Source: Brevundimonas sp. UBA6550
Lineage (GTDB): Bacteria > Pseudomonadota > Alphaproteobacteria > Caulobacterales > Caulobacteraceae
DNA length: 64,000 nt
Reading direction: 5' to 3'
Assembly: GCF_002434505.1 (NCBI RefSeq)
Contig: NZ_DJKE01000006.1
Span: forward strand, 217,149 to 281,148
Under the pieces are notes generated by a model, which worked only from the letters and a program-made list of their open reading frames with translations, was not told the origin of the DNA and did not search any database. Each line of letters begins with the position of its first letter. Positions within the stretch are counted from its first letter, which is position 1. Positions 1 through 8,546 of this stretch are shown here, piece by piece. The position numbers and the translations under genes were made by a program.

Positions 1-35
1 AGCGCGAAGCGCGGTAGGCCACAGAAAGAAGCGAC

Positions 36-64
36 GCTGGGTCAGGACCTCGGTCTGACCCAGC
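36..64 (-). terminator. Candidate hairpin at the benE 3' end
   Basis: A 10-bp perfect inverted repeat (GCTGGGTCAG at 36-45, CTGACCCAGC at 55-64) overlaps the stop codon of the transporter gene. Reading along the minus strand it is followed by a pyrimidine-rich stretch (cttctttct), so it could act as a weak intrinsic terminator. The first 35 bases of the window hold nothing else I can call. Confidence 0.35.
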
Positions 65-1214
65 GCATCGCCGCCAGGGCGGCGAACCCCACGACCAGTC
101 CCCAGAAGGCCGCGCCGATCCCGAAAAGGGCCAGGCCCGAGCCGGTGGCCGCGAAGGTCAGGACGGCGGCCTCGCGCTCGTCCGGCTTGGCCAGCATGGC
201 GCCCAGCGCCCCGGTCAGGGCCGCGATCAGGGCCAGGCCGGTGATGATGGCCAGAACCGCAGTCGGCATGGCGATGAACAGGCCCGCAAGCGGCGCTGCG
301 AACAGGGCCACGACCACATAGAAGCCGCCGTAGATGACGCCCACGATCCACCGCCTCGCCGGATCGGGATGGGCGTCCGGCCCGGTGCATAGCGCGGCGG
401 TGATGGCGGCCAAATTGACACCGTGCGCGCCGAAAGGGGCGGCGACCAGGCTGGTCAGGCCGGTGGCGAAGATCAGGCGGTTGGCGGGCGGCGCATAGCC
501 CGCGGCCCTCAGCACCACCAGCCCCGGCAGGTTCTGCGAGGCCAGCGTCACCAGAAACAGCGGCAGACCCAGGCTGACGGCGACCTTCCAGTCAAAGGCG
601 GGCATGACGGGCGTCAGACCGCCGAACAGGCCGGTCCCCGGCGGCAGGCCGATCTGGCCTCTGAACGCCAGAACGCCGAAGGCGACGACCAGCACGGCGG
701 GCAGGGCCCAGGCGGGCCACAGCCGCCTTGCGACGATGAAGACCGCCAGCAGTCCGACCGCCAGCCCCATCTCGTCCGGCACGACCTTGAACAGCCTAAG
801 CACGAAGGGCAGCAGCACCCCCGCCAGCATGGCCGAGGCGACCGAGGCCGGGATCTTCTGCGCCAGCCGCCCCAGCGCGGGAAGAAGGCCCGTCAGCACC
901 ATCAGGACGGCCGCAAACACGAAGGCCCCGATGGCGTTGGACCAGCCCAGCCCCAGCGTCGAGGCCGCCAGCAGGGCCGCGCCCGGCGTCGACCAGGCCA
1001 GCACGACCGGCATCCTGAACCGCCAGCTCAGCAGCATCCCCGGCAGGCCGATGCCCAGGCACAGGGCGGTCACCATCGAAACGATCTGGCTGGGACTGGC
1101 GCCCAGCGCCTGCCCTGCCTGAACCACCAGGGCGACCGTGCCGCCGAACCCGACGACGGTGGCCACGGCGGCGGCGGAGAAGCTGGCGGGGGGCGGAAGG
1201 TTGGACGCGCTCAT
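42..1214 (-). CDS. benE: BenE-family benzoate/H+ symporter
   Basis: A 390-residue integral membrane protein built almost entirely of hydrophobic helices (about 11-12), matching the BenE family in length and in its Gly/Ala-rich helices such as GLGWSNAIGAFVF and GAHGVNLAA. The family imports benzoate-like aromatic acids with protons across the inner membrane. I start at the ATG at 1214 because the in-frame extension upstream is Arg/Pro-rich, non-hydrophobic and runs into the fabI 3' region. No benzoate catabolic genes lie nearby, so the substrate is uncertain. The gene follows fabI on the same strand after a 94-nt gap. Confidence 0.8.
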   Translation of the reverse strand: MSASNLPPPASFSAAAVATVVGFGGTVALVVQAGQALGASPSQIVSMVTALCLGIGLPGMLLSWRFRMPVVLAWSTPGAALLAASTLGLGWSNAIGAFVFAAVLMVLTGLLPALGRLAQKIPASVASAMLAGVLLPFVLRLFKVVPDEMGLAVGLLAVFIVARRLWPAWALPAVLVVAFGVLAFRGQIGLPPGTGLFGGLTPVMPAFDWKVAVSLGLPLFLVTLASQNLPGLVVLRAAGYAPPANRLIFATGLTSLVAAPFGAHGVNLAAITAALCTGPDAHPDPARRWIVGVIYGGFYVVVALFAAPLAGLFIAMPTAVLAIITGLALIAALTGALGAMLAKPDEREAAVLTFAATGSGLALFGIGAAFWGLVVGFAALAAMRWVRPRS

Positions 1215-1308
1215 GGCCACACGGATAAGCGGGGCCGTTGCGCCCCGAAAGCAAAAAAGGGCCGCCGGATCGCCCGGCGGCCCCCGATTGTTCACCGATC
1301 CGTTGGGA

Positions 1309-2130
1309 TCAGCCCTCGAAATCTTCCGGCAGGCCCACGGCGTGGAAGCCCGCATCGACATGGACGACTTCGCCCGTGGTCGACCGGCCCAGGTCCGAGC
1401 AGAGCCACAGGGCCGCGCCCGCGACGCCCTCCATCGAGGTCTCTTCCTTGATCAGCGAGAACTGCGCCGACTTGGAGTGCAGGCCGCGTCCGCCCGAGAT
1501 GCCCGCCAGCGACAGGGTGCGCATGGCGCCGGCCGAGATGGCGTTGACGCGGATGTTCTTTGGTCCCAGATCGCGCGCGATATAGCGGGTCGCGGCCTCC
1601 AGCGCGGCCTTGGCCACGCCCATGGTGTTGTAGTTCGGAATGACCCGCTCGGACCCCAGATAGGTCAGGGTGATCATCGATCCGCCGTTGGGCATCAGCT
1701 TGGCCGAGCGGCGCGCCACGTCCACGAAGCTGAAGGCCGAGATGTTCAGGGCCAGGAGGAAGCTGTCGCGCGTGGTGTTGTCCACGAAGCTGCCCTTCAG
1801 CTCGTCCTTGTTGGCGAAGGCGACCGAATGGACCACGAAGTCGATCGTGCCGAACTCTTTTTCCAGCTTGGCGAAGGCGTTGTCCATCGAGGCGTCGTCG
1901 GTGACGTCGGCCTGGATCAGCAGCTTGGCGCCGACGCTTTCGGCCAGCGGGCGCACGCGGCGCTCAAGCCCTTCGCCCAGATAGGTGAAGGCCAGTTCGG
2001 CGCCCTGGGCGGCCAGTTGCGAGGCGATGCCCCAGGCGATGGAGCTGGAGTTCGCGACCCCCATGATCAGGCCCTTCTTGCCCTTCATGAGGTCTCCGGT
2101 GGGCATGTCCCAGCCTTCGCTCGTCGCCAT
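1309..2130 (-). CDS. fabI: Enoyl-[acyl-carrier-protein] reductase (NADH), FabI
   Basis: A 273-residue short-chain dehydrogenase-like enzyme that performs the last reduction of each fatty-acid elongation cycle in the cytoplasm. The FabI-type nucleotide-binding start (GLIMGVANSSSIAWGIA) is near residue 20. The catalytic set Tyr157, Tyr167 and Lys174 has the Y-x9-Y-x6-K spacing typical of FabI rather than the shorter spacing of FabG. The N-terminus carries about 14 extra residues before MKGKKGLIMG, so the internal ATG at about 2088 is an alternative start. Length fits the family. Confidence 0.95.
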   Translation of the reverse strand: MATSEGWDMPTGDLMKGKKGLIMGVANSSSIAWGIASQLAAQGAELAFTYLGEGLERRVRPLAESVGAKLLIQADVTDDASMDNAFAKLEKEFGTIDFVVHSVAFANKDELKGSFVDNTTRDSFLLALNISAFSFVDVARRSAKLMPNGGSMITLTYLGSERVIPNYNTMGVAKAALEAATRYIARDLGPKNIRVNAISAGAMRTLSLAGISGGRGLHSKSAQFSLIKEETSMEGVAGAALWLCSDLGRSTTGEVVHVDAGFHAVGLPEDFEG

Positions 2131-2206
2131 GATACGTCTCCTGATGATTTGCGGCAGGGTTAGCAGGGGCTGCGGCGAACCGGAACCCCCGCCGCCTTGC
2201 GTCGCG

Positions 2207-3085
2207 TCAGAGCAGCGCCGAAATCGCCGCGCGCGCGGCCTCGCCGAGGTCGGGACGTTTCAGCGCCAGGGCGACGTTGGCGCGCAGCAGGCCGATCTTG
2301 TCGCCGCAGTCGTGGGTCACGCCCGCATATTCGACGGCGGTGAAGGCCTGGGTCTGCATCAGTCGCGCCATGGCGTCGGTCAGCTGGATCTCGTTGCCCG
2401 CGCCCCGCTCCTGGGTCGCCAGGAGGTCGAAGATTTCCGGCTGCAGGATGTAGCGGCCCGCGATCGACAGGTTGGACGGCGCCGTGCCCGGCGCGGGCTT
2501 TTCGACCATCCCCTTCATGGCGATGCGATTGCCCTCGCGGGCGGCGGGATCGACGATGCCGTATCTGTGGGCCTGTTCGATATCGACCGATTCCACACCG
2601 ATCAGATTGCCGCCCGTTTCGGCGTAGACTTCGACCAGTTGCTTCAGAGCGCCGGGCTTGCCGTCCACGATCACGTCGGGCAGGACGACGGCGAACGGCT
2701 CATGGCCGATGATGTCGCGCGCGCACCAGACGGCGTGGCCCAGGCCCTTGGGCTGCATCTGGCGGGTGAAGCTCATTTCGCCGGGACGCGCCAGTTCGGC
2801 GTTCATGGCCGCCAGGATCTCGGTCTTGCCCTTGGCCTCCAGCTGGGCCTCAAGCTCGATCTGGTGGTCGAAATAGTCCTCGATGGCTTCCTTGGAGCGG
2901 CCGGTCACGAAGACGATATGCTCGATCCCCGCCTCGCGCGCCTCCTCGACGATGTAGGACAGGATGGGGCGGTCGACGACGTTCAGCAGTTCCTTAGGCG
3001 TCGTCTTTGTGCCGGGAAGAACCCGCGTGCCGAGGCCGGCGACGGGGAATACGGCCTTGCGCAGGCGCGCGGGCGTGGAGGTCAT
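2207..3085 (-). CDS. galU: UTP-glucose-1-phosphate uridylyltransferase
   Basis: A 292-residue cytoplasmic nucleotidyltransferase making UDP-glucose from UTP and glucose-1-phosphate, for envelope polysaccharides. The start VFPVAGLGTRVLPGTKTTPK is the GalU nucleotide-binding loop with its Lys, and VDRPILSYIVEEA and FVTGRSKEAIEDYFD follow as usual. Length is normal for GalU. It lies downstream of pstS on the same strand, separated by 121 nt that contain a perfect palindrome, so the two are probably separate transcripts. Confidence 0.93.
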   Translation of the reverse strand: MTSTPARLRKAVFPVAGLGTRVLPGTKTTPKELLNVVDRPILSYIVEEAREAGIEHIVFVTGRSKEAIEDYFDHQIELEAQLEAKGKTEILAAMNAELARPGEMSFTRQMQPKGLGHAVWCARDIIGHEPFAVVLPDVIVDGKPGALKQLVEVYAETGGNLIGVESVDIEQAHRYGIVDPAAREGNRIAMKGMVEKPAPGTAPSNLSIAGRYILQPEIFDLLATQERGAGNEIQLTDAMARLMQTQAFTAVEYAGVTHDCGDKIGLLRANVALALKRPDLGEAARAAISALL

Positions 3086-3136
3086 AAATGAATCCTGACA
3101 GCTATGCCGCCCCTTCTAGGGCTTCATCCGCTTCAG

Positions 3137-3157
3137 TTGAAGCGCGTAGCGCTTCAA
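3137..3157. repeat. Perfect 21-bp palindrome between pstS and galU
   Basis: TTGAAGCGC at 3137-3145 and GCGCTTCAA at 3149-3157 form a perfect inverted repeat with a 3-nt loop. It sits between the pstS stop codon and the galU start. It has no following T-run, so it is either a 3' stabilising hairpin for pstS or a regulator site for galU. I cannot decide between them. Confidence 0.5.
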
Positions 3158-3206
3158 AGGGGCGGGCCGGCTAAAGAAGGGGCGGCGCGGCGGTCGGTTC
3201 CGACCT

Positions 3207-4277
3207 TTATTTGGCGGGACGCGCCATCGGGGTCATGGCGGCGATGGTCGCGCGCTGGGCCATAAGCTGATCTTCCGGCAGGGGGATCAGGCCGCGGTCG
3301 GCCAGATAGCCGCCCTTGCCGGCCGAACCTTCCGACAGGAACTCCTGCACGAACTGCTGCAGGCCGGGGATCACGCCGATGTGGGCCTTCTTCACATAGA
3401 TGTAGAGGCTGCGCGACAGCGGATAGGCGCCGCTGGCGATGGTGTCGGCGGTGGGCGAGACGCCGTCGATGGTCTCGGCCTTCACCGTGTCCAGGTTCTG
3501 CTCCAGGAAGGAGTAGCCGAACACCCCCAGCGAGCCCGGCGTGCGGGTCAGGGTCTGGACGATGGCGTTGTCGTTCTCGCCGGAATCGATCCAGGCGCCG
3601 TCCTCGCGCAGGGTGTGGGCGATGGCTTCGAACCGGTCCTTGTCGCCTTCGATGGCCTTGACCCCCGGCACCAGCTTGGCGCCCGGCGTCATGCCCAGCT
3701 CCAGGAAGGCGTCGCGCGTGCCCGAGGTGGGCGGCGGGCCATAGACCTGGATGCGTTGGTTTGGCAGGCCGGCGTTGACCTGGTTCCAGGTCTTGGCCGG
3801 GTTGGCGACGAAGGTTCCGTTCGGGCCGGGCACTTCCTTGGCCAGACCTTCGTAAAGGTCGTTCAGTTCGAAGTTGAAGCCGTTGCCGTTCCGGGCGGTG
3901 GCGATGACGATGCCGTCGAAGCCGATCTTGATCTCGACGATGTCCTTGACGCCGTTCTTGGCGCACAGATCGAACTCGGACTGTTTCATCTGGCGCGACG
4001 CATTGGCGATGTCGGGGGTGTTGGGACCGACGCCCTGGCAGAAGGCCTGGATGCCGCCGCCGGTGCCCAGCGATTCGACGCGAGGCGCCGCGCCGCCGGA
4101 CGTGCGGGCGAAGGTTTCGGCGACGCGCGTGGCGAACGGGAAGACGGTGGACGACCCCGCCGCCCAGATGCCGGACCGGGTTCCCGACGGCGAACCGCCC
4201 GCGCCGCCGCCGTCGCCGCAGGCCGCCAGGGCCATGAGGGCGGTCGCCGCCACGGCGTATTTCAGTGAACGGATCAT
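3207..4277 (-). CDS. pstS: Phosphate ABC transporter substrate-binding protein PstS
   Basis: A 356-residue periplasmic lipoprotein. The signal peptide ends in a lipobox (MALAACGDGG, Cys about residue 20) followed by a Gly-rich linker. The phosphate-binding motifs of the PstS family are present: GSSTVFPFA near residue 42 and a later TSGTRDAFLELG. It binds orthophosphate and passes it to PstC/PstA. None of pstC, pstA, pstB or phoU is in the window, so pstS is detached from the rest of its transporter. It follows phnCDE on the same strand after 80 nt that hold a Pho-box-like direct repeat. Confidence 0.9.
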   Translation of the reverse strand: MIRSLKYAVAATALMALAACGDGGGAGGSPSGTRSGIWAAGSSTVFPFATRVAETFARTSGGAAPRVESLGTGGGIQAFCQGVGPNTPDIANASRQMKQSEFDLCAKNGVKDIVEIKIGFDGIVIATARNGNGFNFELNDLYEGLAKEVPGPNGTFVANPAKTWNQVNAGLPNQRIQVYGPPPTSGTRDAFLELGMTPGAKLVPGVKAIEGDKDRFEAIAHTLREDGAWIDSGENDNAIVQTLTRTPGSLGVFGYSFLEQNLDTVKAETIDGVSPTADTIASGAYPLSRSLYIYVKKAHIGVIPGLQQFVQEFLSEGSAGKGGYLADRGLIPLPEDQLMAQRATIAAMTPMARPAK

Positions 4278-4323
4278 CAGTCGCTCTCCCTGAGCCTCGA
4301 TTTCGCGACGCTTAGACCAGAGG

Positions 4324-4345
4324 TTTGTGACGGTTTTTGTCGCCG
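4324..4345 (-). promoter_or_regulatory. Pho-box-like direct repeat upstream of pstS
   Basis: On the minus strand two similar 11-nt units follow each other, CGGCGACAAAA and ACCGTCACAAA. A PhoB box is classically two direct repeats with an 11-nt period, containing TGTCA-like cores. The match is imperfect (CGACA and GTCAC) but lies 47-68 nt upstream of the pstS ATG, the expected place. Confidence 0.4.
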
Positions 4346-4357
4346 TTCAGCGCCCCG

Positions 4358-5170
4358 TCACAGCAGGCGGCGACGCATGACCTGCGACAGGGTGTCGATC
4401 AGGGTCACGGCGACCACGACGACGATCACGATGGCCGAGACGGCGCGGAAATCGAAGGCGTTCATACTGTCGAACAGCACCTGGCCGATGCCGCCGGCGC
4501 CGATCAGGCCCAGCACCGTCGCCGAACGGCTGTTGGATTCGAAACGGTACAGCGCGAACGACGTCCACAGCGGCGCGACCTGCGGCAGCACGCCCCAGAC
4601 GATCTCGTGCAGCTTGCCGGCGCCGGTGGCGCGCACGCCCTCGACCGGCCCCTTGTCGATGGATTCCACCGCTTCCGAGAACAGTTTGGCCAGCACGCCG
4701 GCCGTGTTCAGGGTGATGGCCAAAACGCCGGCCAGCGGCCCCAGGCCCACGGCCGTCACGAACAGCAGGCCGATCACCAGGTCCGGCACGGATCGCAGCA
4801 GGTTCATCACCCAGCGCACCGGCGTCACGATCCAGGCGGGGGCGATGTTGCGCGCCGCCGCCAGACCCAGCGGAATGCCCAGCAGGACGGCCAGGAAGGT
4901 GCCCCACAGGGCGATCTGGACCGTCTCCCACATCTTGGCGACGAACATCTTCCAGTCGGCGAAGTCGGGCCGCAGCAGGTCGTGGACGAACAGTTTGGTG
5001 CTGTCGTTGCCCGCGAACAGGCGCGAGATATTGCCCAGGTCCACCGCATCGATGCTGTAGAGCAGGACGGCCGCGACGCCGCCCCAGACCAGGATGTCGG
5101 CGACCCAGGCCAGGGTCGATTTCTTGGGCGCCGCCGGAATGGCCGGGGCGGGAGACGCAGTCGCGGTCAA
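4358..5170 (-). CDS. phnE: Phosphonate/phosphite-type ABC transporter permease PhnE
   Basis: A 270-residue inner-membrane permease with about six helices. The EAA-type cytoplasmic loop (RATGAGKLHEIVWGVLPQV) needed to contact the ATPase is near residue 180, and the C-terminal ALYRFESNSRSATVLGLIGAG stretch is characteristic of PhnE. I start it at a TTG whose last two bases overlap the phnD stop (TTGA). No ATG fits, and the residues before it are out-of-frame phnD. It is the last gene of an overlapping phnC-D-E operon. Confidence 0.88.
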   Translation of the reverse strand: MTATASPAPAIPAAPKKSTLAWVADILVWGGVAAVLLYSIDAVDLGNISRLFAGNDSTKLFVHDLLRPDFADWKMFVAKMWETVQIALWGTFLAVLLGIPLGLAAARNIAPAWIVTPVRWVMNLLRSVPDLVIGLLFVTAVGLGPLAGVLAITLNTAGVLAKLFSEAVESIDKGPVEGVRATGAGKLHEIVWGVLPQVAPLWTSFALYRFESNSRSATVLGLIGAGGIGQVLFDSMNAFDFRAVSAIVIVVVVAVTLIDTLSQVMRRRLL

Positions 5171-6183
5171 GGACGGACCTCGCGCAGGCTGCGCAGGCGC
5201 TGCAGTTCGCGCTCGGCGGCGGCGATCCCGGCGGTGTCGTTCTTGGCGCGGGCCTCGCCCAGCTTCTGGTCGGCGATCATCTCGCGGATCGGGTCCAGAT
5301 AGCTGTCGTCGGCGGCGGCGAAGCGCGAATACTCCAGGTCCGCCAGAATCTTGCGCTGGCGCTCGGCCTCGGCGCCTTCGCCCTGGCCATAGGTCAGGAA
5401 GAAGCTGCGGATCTTTTCCTTCAGCGCCGGGTCCAGGTCCTCGCGCACGACGATGCCGCTCTCGGGGATGGGCGGCGAGGTCCAGATGTCCTCGATCTGG
5501 GCGGCCAGCTGCGGGTTCTCCTTGCGCATGAACAGGGTGTTGACGCTGTTGGAGGTCGCCACGTCGATCACGCCGGTCGCCACGCCGAAGGCGTTGGCCT
5601 GGTGGTTGGCCGAGCGCACCGTCTTGAAGCACTGGCTGGGGACCACGCCGCGCGGATTGAACAGGAAGGTCAGCGGGGCCAGGGTGCCCGAGGTCGACTG
5701 GGCGTCGCCGATGCCGAAGTTGTACTGTTTGCCGCACGCCAGAACCTTGTCCAGCGTGATGCCTGAACCCTTCTTGACGATCAGGGTCGACTGATAGCTG
5801 TCCAGCCCCTCGCGGTTGACGGTGCGGGCGATGACCTCGGCCTTGGCGCGGTCGATGGCCTCGACCTCGGGCTTGGCGGAGAACCAGCCGACCTGGGTGT
5901 GGTTGCCGCGCATGGCCTCGACCAGAACCGTGTAGTTCGAGCCGAAATAGGGTTTCACCGGCACGCCGACGGCCTTGGACATGTCGTCCAGCAGCGGCTG
6001 CCACAGCGGGCCGGCCGAGGCCTGGCCTTCCGCCGACAGGATGGAGAAGGTCAGTTCCGTGGGCGCGCCGCCCGCGGTCTTCTTGTCATCGCCGCCGCCG
6101 CACGCGGCCAGGCCCAGGATCATCACGGCCGCGCCGGCCGCCGCCATCAGACGGCGGGTGGGGACAATACGGGACAGGCTCAT
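5167..6183 (-). CDS. phnD: Phosphonate/phosphite ABC transporter binding lipoprotein PhnD
   Basis: A 338-residue periplasmic binding protein with a lipobox (LGLAACGGG, Cys about residue 28). The PhnD-type ligand loop DAQSTSGTLAPL is near residue 155 and the FGSNYTVLVEAMR segment near residue 80. The family binds phosphonates, phosphite or related reduced phosphorus compounds; which one cannot be read from sequence. Start overlaps the phnC stop (ATGA) and its stop overlaps the TTG of phnE, so the three are translationally coupled. No C-P lyase or phosphite dehydrogenase genes are nearby. Confidence 0.88.
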   Translation of the reverse strand: MSLSRIVPTRRLMAAAGAAVMILGLAACGGGDDKKTAGGAPTELTFSILSAEGQASAGPLWQPLLDDMSKAVGVPVKPYFGSNYTVLVEAMRGNHTQVGWFSAKPEVEAIDRAKAEVIARTVNREGLDSYQSTLIVKKGSGITLDKVLACGKQYNFGIGDAQSTSGTLAPLTFLFNPRGVVPSQCFKTVRSANHQANAFGVATGVIDVATSNSVNTLFMRKENPQLAAQIEDIWTSPPIPESGIVVREDLDPALKEKIRSFFLTYGQGEGAEAERQRKILADLEYSRFAAADDSYLDPIREMIADQKLGEARAKNDTAGIAAAERELQRLRSLREVRP

Positions 6184-6989
6184 GCCTTGGTCTCCCAGAA
6201 TGCGTCCTCGAATTCGGGACCGTAGATTTCGATCAGGCGCTTTTGGTCCAGCGCCGTGGAGGGGCCGTCATAGACGATCTTGCCGCCCTGCAGCGCGATG
6301 ACCCGGTCGCAGTAGCGGATGGCGTAGTCGACCTGGTGCAGGGTGACGATCACGCCCAGGCCGTCGCGCTTGTTCAGCTCGACCAGCAGCTCCATCACCT
6401 TGCGGGCCGACACCGGGTCCAGCGAGGCGACGGGTTCGTCGGCCAAAATGGCCTTGGCGCCCTGAACGATGGCGCGGGCGATGGCGCCGCGCTGCTGCTG
6501 GCCGCCCGACAAGGTATTGGCGCGCTGGGCGGCGTAGTCGCTGACGCCGACGCGGTGCAGGGCCGCCATGGCCTTGTCCTTGTCGGCCTGAGGCCACATG
6601 CCCAGAAGGCCCTGCCACGACGGCAGGCGCCCCAGGGCGCCCAGCATGACGTTGGAGAACAGGCTGAGGCGGCCGACCAGATTGAACTGCTGGAAGATCA
6701 TGCCCAGCTTGCCGCGCGCCTTGCGCACCGCCCCGGTGACGCGGCCGTCCTTCTGCACCGTCTCGCCGAAGACCTGGATGGTCCCCTTGCCCGCGTCGAT
6801 GGACTGAAGCCCGGTGATGGAGCGCAGCAGGGTGGATTTGCCCGACCCGGACGGTCCGATCAGGGCGACCATCTCGCCCGAGGCGACCGAAATCGAGACG
6901 CCGTCCAGCGCCTTTCGCGATCCGAAGGTCTTCGACACGTCACGCGCCTGGACTAGCCCGGGGGCGACGGCGGCTGCGGATGAACTCAT
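6180..6989 (-). CDS. phnC: Phosphonate/phosphite ABC transporter ATPase PhnC
   Basis: A 269-residue ABC ATPase that powers PhnE. Walker A is GPSGSGKST (about residue 48), the signature is LSGGQQQRGAIARAI, and Walker B is AILADEPVASLD. The signature has Gly where most ABC proteins have Val (QQQRVAIAR), which I note only as a small variation. I use the ATG at 6989 because residues before it are Arg/Pro-rich read-through. It is the first gene of the phnCDE operon. Confidence 0.88.
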   Translation of the reverse strand: MSSSAAAVAPGLVQARDVSKTFGSRKALDGVSISVASGEMVALIGPSGSGKSTLLRSITGLQSIDAGKGTIQVFGETVQKDGRVTGAVRKARGKLGMIFQQFNLVGRLSLFSNVMLGALGRLPSWQGLLGMWPQADKDKAMAALHRVGVSDYAAQRANTLSGGQQQRGAIARAIVQGAKAILADEPVASLDPVSARKVMELLVELNKRDGLGVIVTLHQVDYAIRYCDRVIALQGGKIVYDGPSTALDQKRLIEIYGPEFEDAFWETKA

Positions 6990-7080
6990 GAACTCGCTAG
7001 GAGGCTGTGGCGAAGGGGCGCCGCATGACGCGACGAAGGCGTTTGGGCAAGTCCTAATCGCACGGCGCGAGGGATTTCGT

Positions 7081-8304
7081 CTAGCCCGCGCTTGTCCGGG
7101 CCTGGGCGCCGCAGCGCCGCAGCCGCTCGGCGTCGGCGACATTGGCGAAGTCCGCGTCCTGCATCAGCCGCGCGTCCATGACCGAGGCCGCTTGCGCCAG
7201 GACCGGGTGGGCCGACAGGGAGGCCAGCGCCTTGCGCAGCCTGACCGCGCTGGTCAGGTCGTGGGCGCCGTGACGCACCACGGGGCCGAAGATGTCGTCC
7301 AGCAGATCGTGCGCCGACAAGGGTTCGGCCAGCACGCGGTCGCAGGGCGGCCGATCCTCCGGCGCCGCCTCGGCCCACAGATCCAGAAGCCGCACCCCCG
7401 AGCCGATCACCCCGACCACGGTGCCGATGTCGTTGACGGCGGCCGACAGGGCCTTGTCCGCGACCTCGCCCAGCACGATCAATCCATACCGGGGGTCCTG
7501 GTCGAACGACCGCTCTCGCCCCAGGGTAAAGGCGGTCTGCACCGCATCGGGGTCTATGGCGTCCTGGCTCAGCCGCGCCAGGGGTTCGCCCCGCATCACG
7601 AAGGCGCCGGGCCGGGCGATCACCTGGATGCGCCCCTCGGCCCGCTCGGCCGCCGCCTGCAGCCGCTGGATGTCCACGTTCAGCACATAGCCGGTCTGGG
7701 GCGCCGCGATGATCGGCCCGTGGTCCAGCACGCCGGCCGACGCGCCCATGCGCGGCCGCTTCGCCTCGGTCATCAGGGCGGTCAAGGTCTCGGCCTCGAC
7801 CCGCTCGACCGTATGGCTCAGGCGCGCCAGTCGCGTCAGGCGGCTGACCCAGGTCAGCAGGCGAAAGGCGACCAGGGCCACCACCACCAGGCTGAACAGG
7901 AAGATGATCGCCCGGCCGCCCGGCCCGTAATACTGCGCATTGATCGCCGTCACCCCGACGATGGCGTAGAGAAAGGCCCCGACAAAGGTGGCCAGGGCCT
8001 TCTGGGTGCTTTCGTCGCCTGTGATCAGGGCGGCGGCGCGCGGCGTCGCGGCGCTGGAGACGCTGGTGTAGGCGGTGACCATGGCCCCCAGCGAGAATGT
8101 CGCCACGGCCAGCAGGCTGGACGCCAGTATGGTCAGCACCGCCTCGACGGAATCCCCGCCGAACCGCTCGGCCAGGACCGGCGGCGCGAACGGCGCGCCC
8201 CAGGCTCCGGCCAGGGCCGCGACCACGCCGAGCGCCGCATACAGGCTGGCCCGCCACCACAGCTGTCGCGACATCCGTCGAAATGCGAATATCCAACGGT
8301 TCAT
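7081..8304 (-). CDS. DUF2254 membrane protein
   Basis: A 407-residue protein of the DUF2254 family. Four hydrophobic helices lie in the N-terminal third, with the conserved loop LAVATFSLGAMVTAYTSVSS after the second. A long soluble C-terminal part includes YGLIVLGEVADKALSAAVND. Function is unknown. The start at 8304 is well supported by a GGGAGG ribosome site six nt upstream. It is divergent from the ornithine decarboxylase gene across 242 nt, in which I see no clear terminator or RNA gene. Confidence 0.8.
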   Translation of the reverse strand: MNRWIFAFRRMSRQLWWRASLYAALGVVAALAGAWGAPFAPPVLAERFGGDSVEAVLTILASSLLAVATFSLGAMVTAYTSVSSAATPRAAALITGDESTQKALATFVGAFLYAIVGVTAINAQYYGPGGRAIIFLFSLVVVALVAFRLLTWVSRLTRLARLSHTVERVEAETLTALMTEAKRPRMGASAGVLDHGPIIAAPQTGYVLNVDIQRLQAAAERAEGRIQVIARPGAFVMRGEPLARLSQDAIDPDAVQTAFTLGRERSFDQDPRYGLIVLGEVADKALSAAVNDIGTVVGVIGSGVRLLDLWAEAAPEDRPPCDRVLAEPLSAHDLLDDIFGPVVRHGAHDLTSAVRLRKALASLSAHPVLAQAASVMDARLMQDADFANVADAERLRRCGAQARTSAG

Positions 8305-8546
8305 TCTTGCCTCCCCAGATGTGAGCAACGCGCAAAGGCCAAGGTTGCCGCAGTCTGCGGCATTAGGGGGTGCGCGGACAATTGTGACAGTCGACCTCGG
8401 GCCAAACCCAGGCCCTGCCATGAAATTACCGCTTTACATGACAGTCCACAGCCCCCATATCGCGCTCTCCGGCGGACCCCGTAGGTCTAACCGTTACGCG
8501 CTGCTAACGCCGGTCTGGGTTAACAATTAGCAGGGGGCTACGTGAA

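Noticed and set aside
4358..6004. 548-residue protein covering phnE and beyond
   Set aside because: The upstream half is an alternative frame of phnD; phnE begins at the TTG overlapping the phnD stop.
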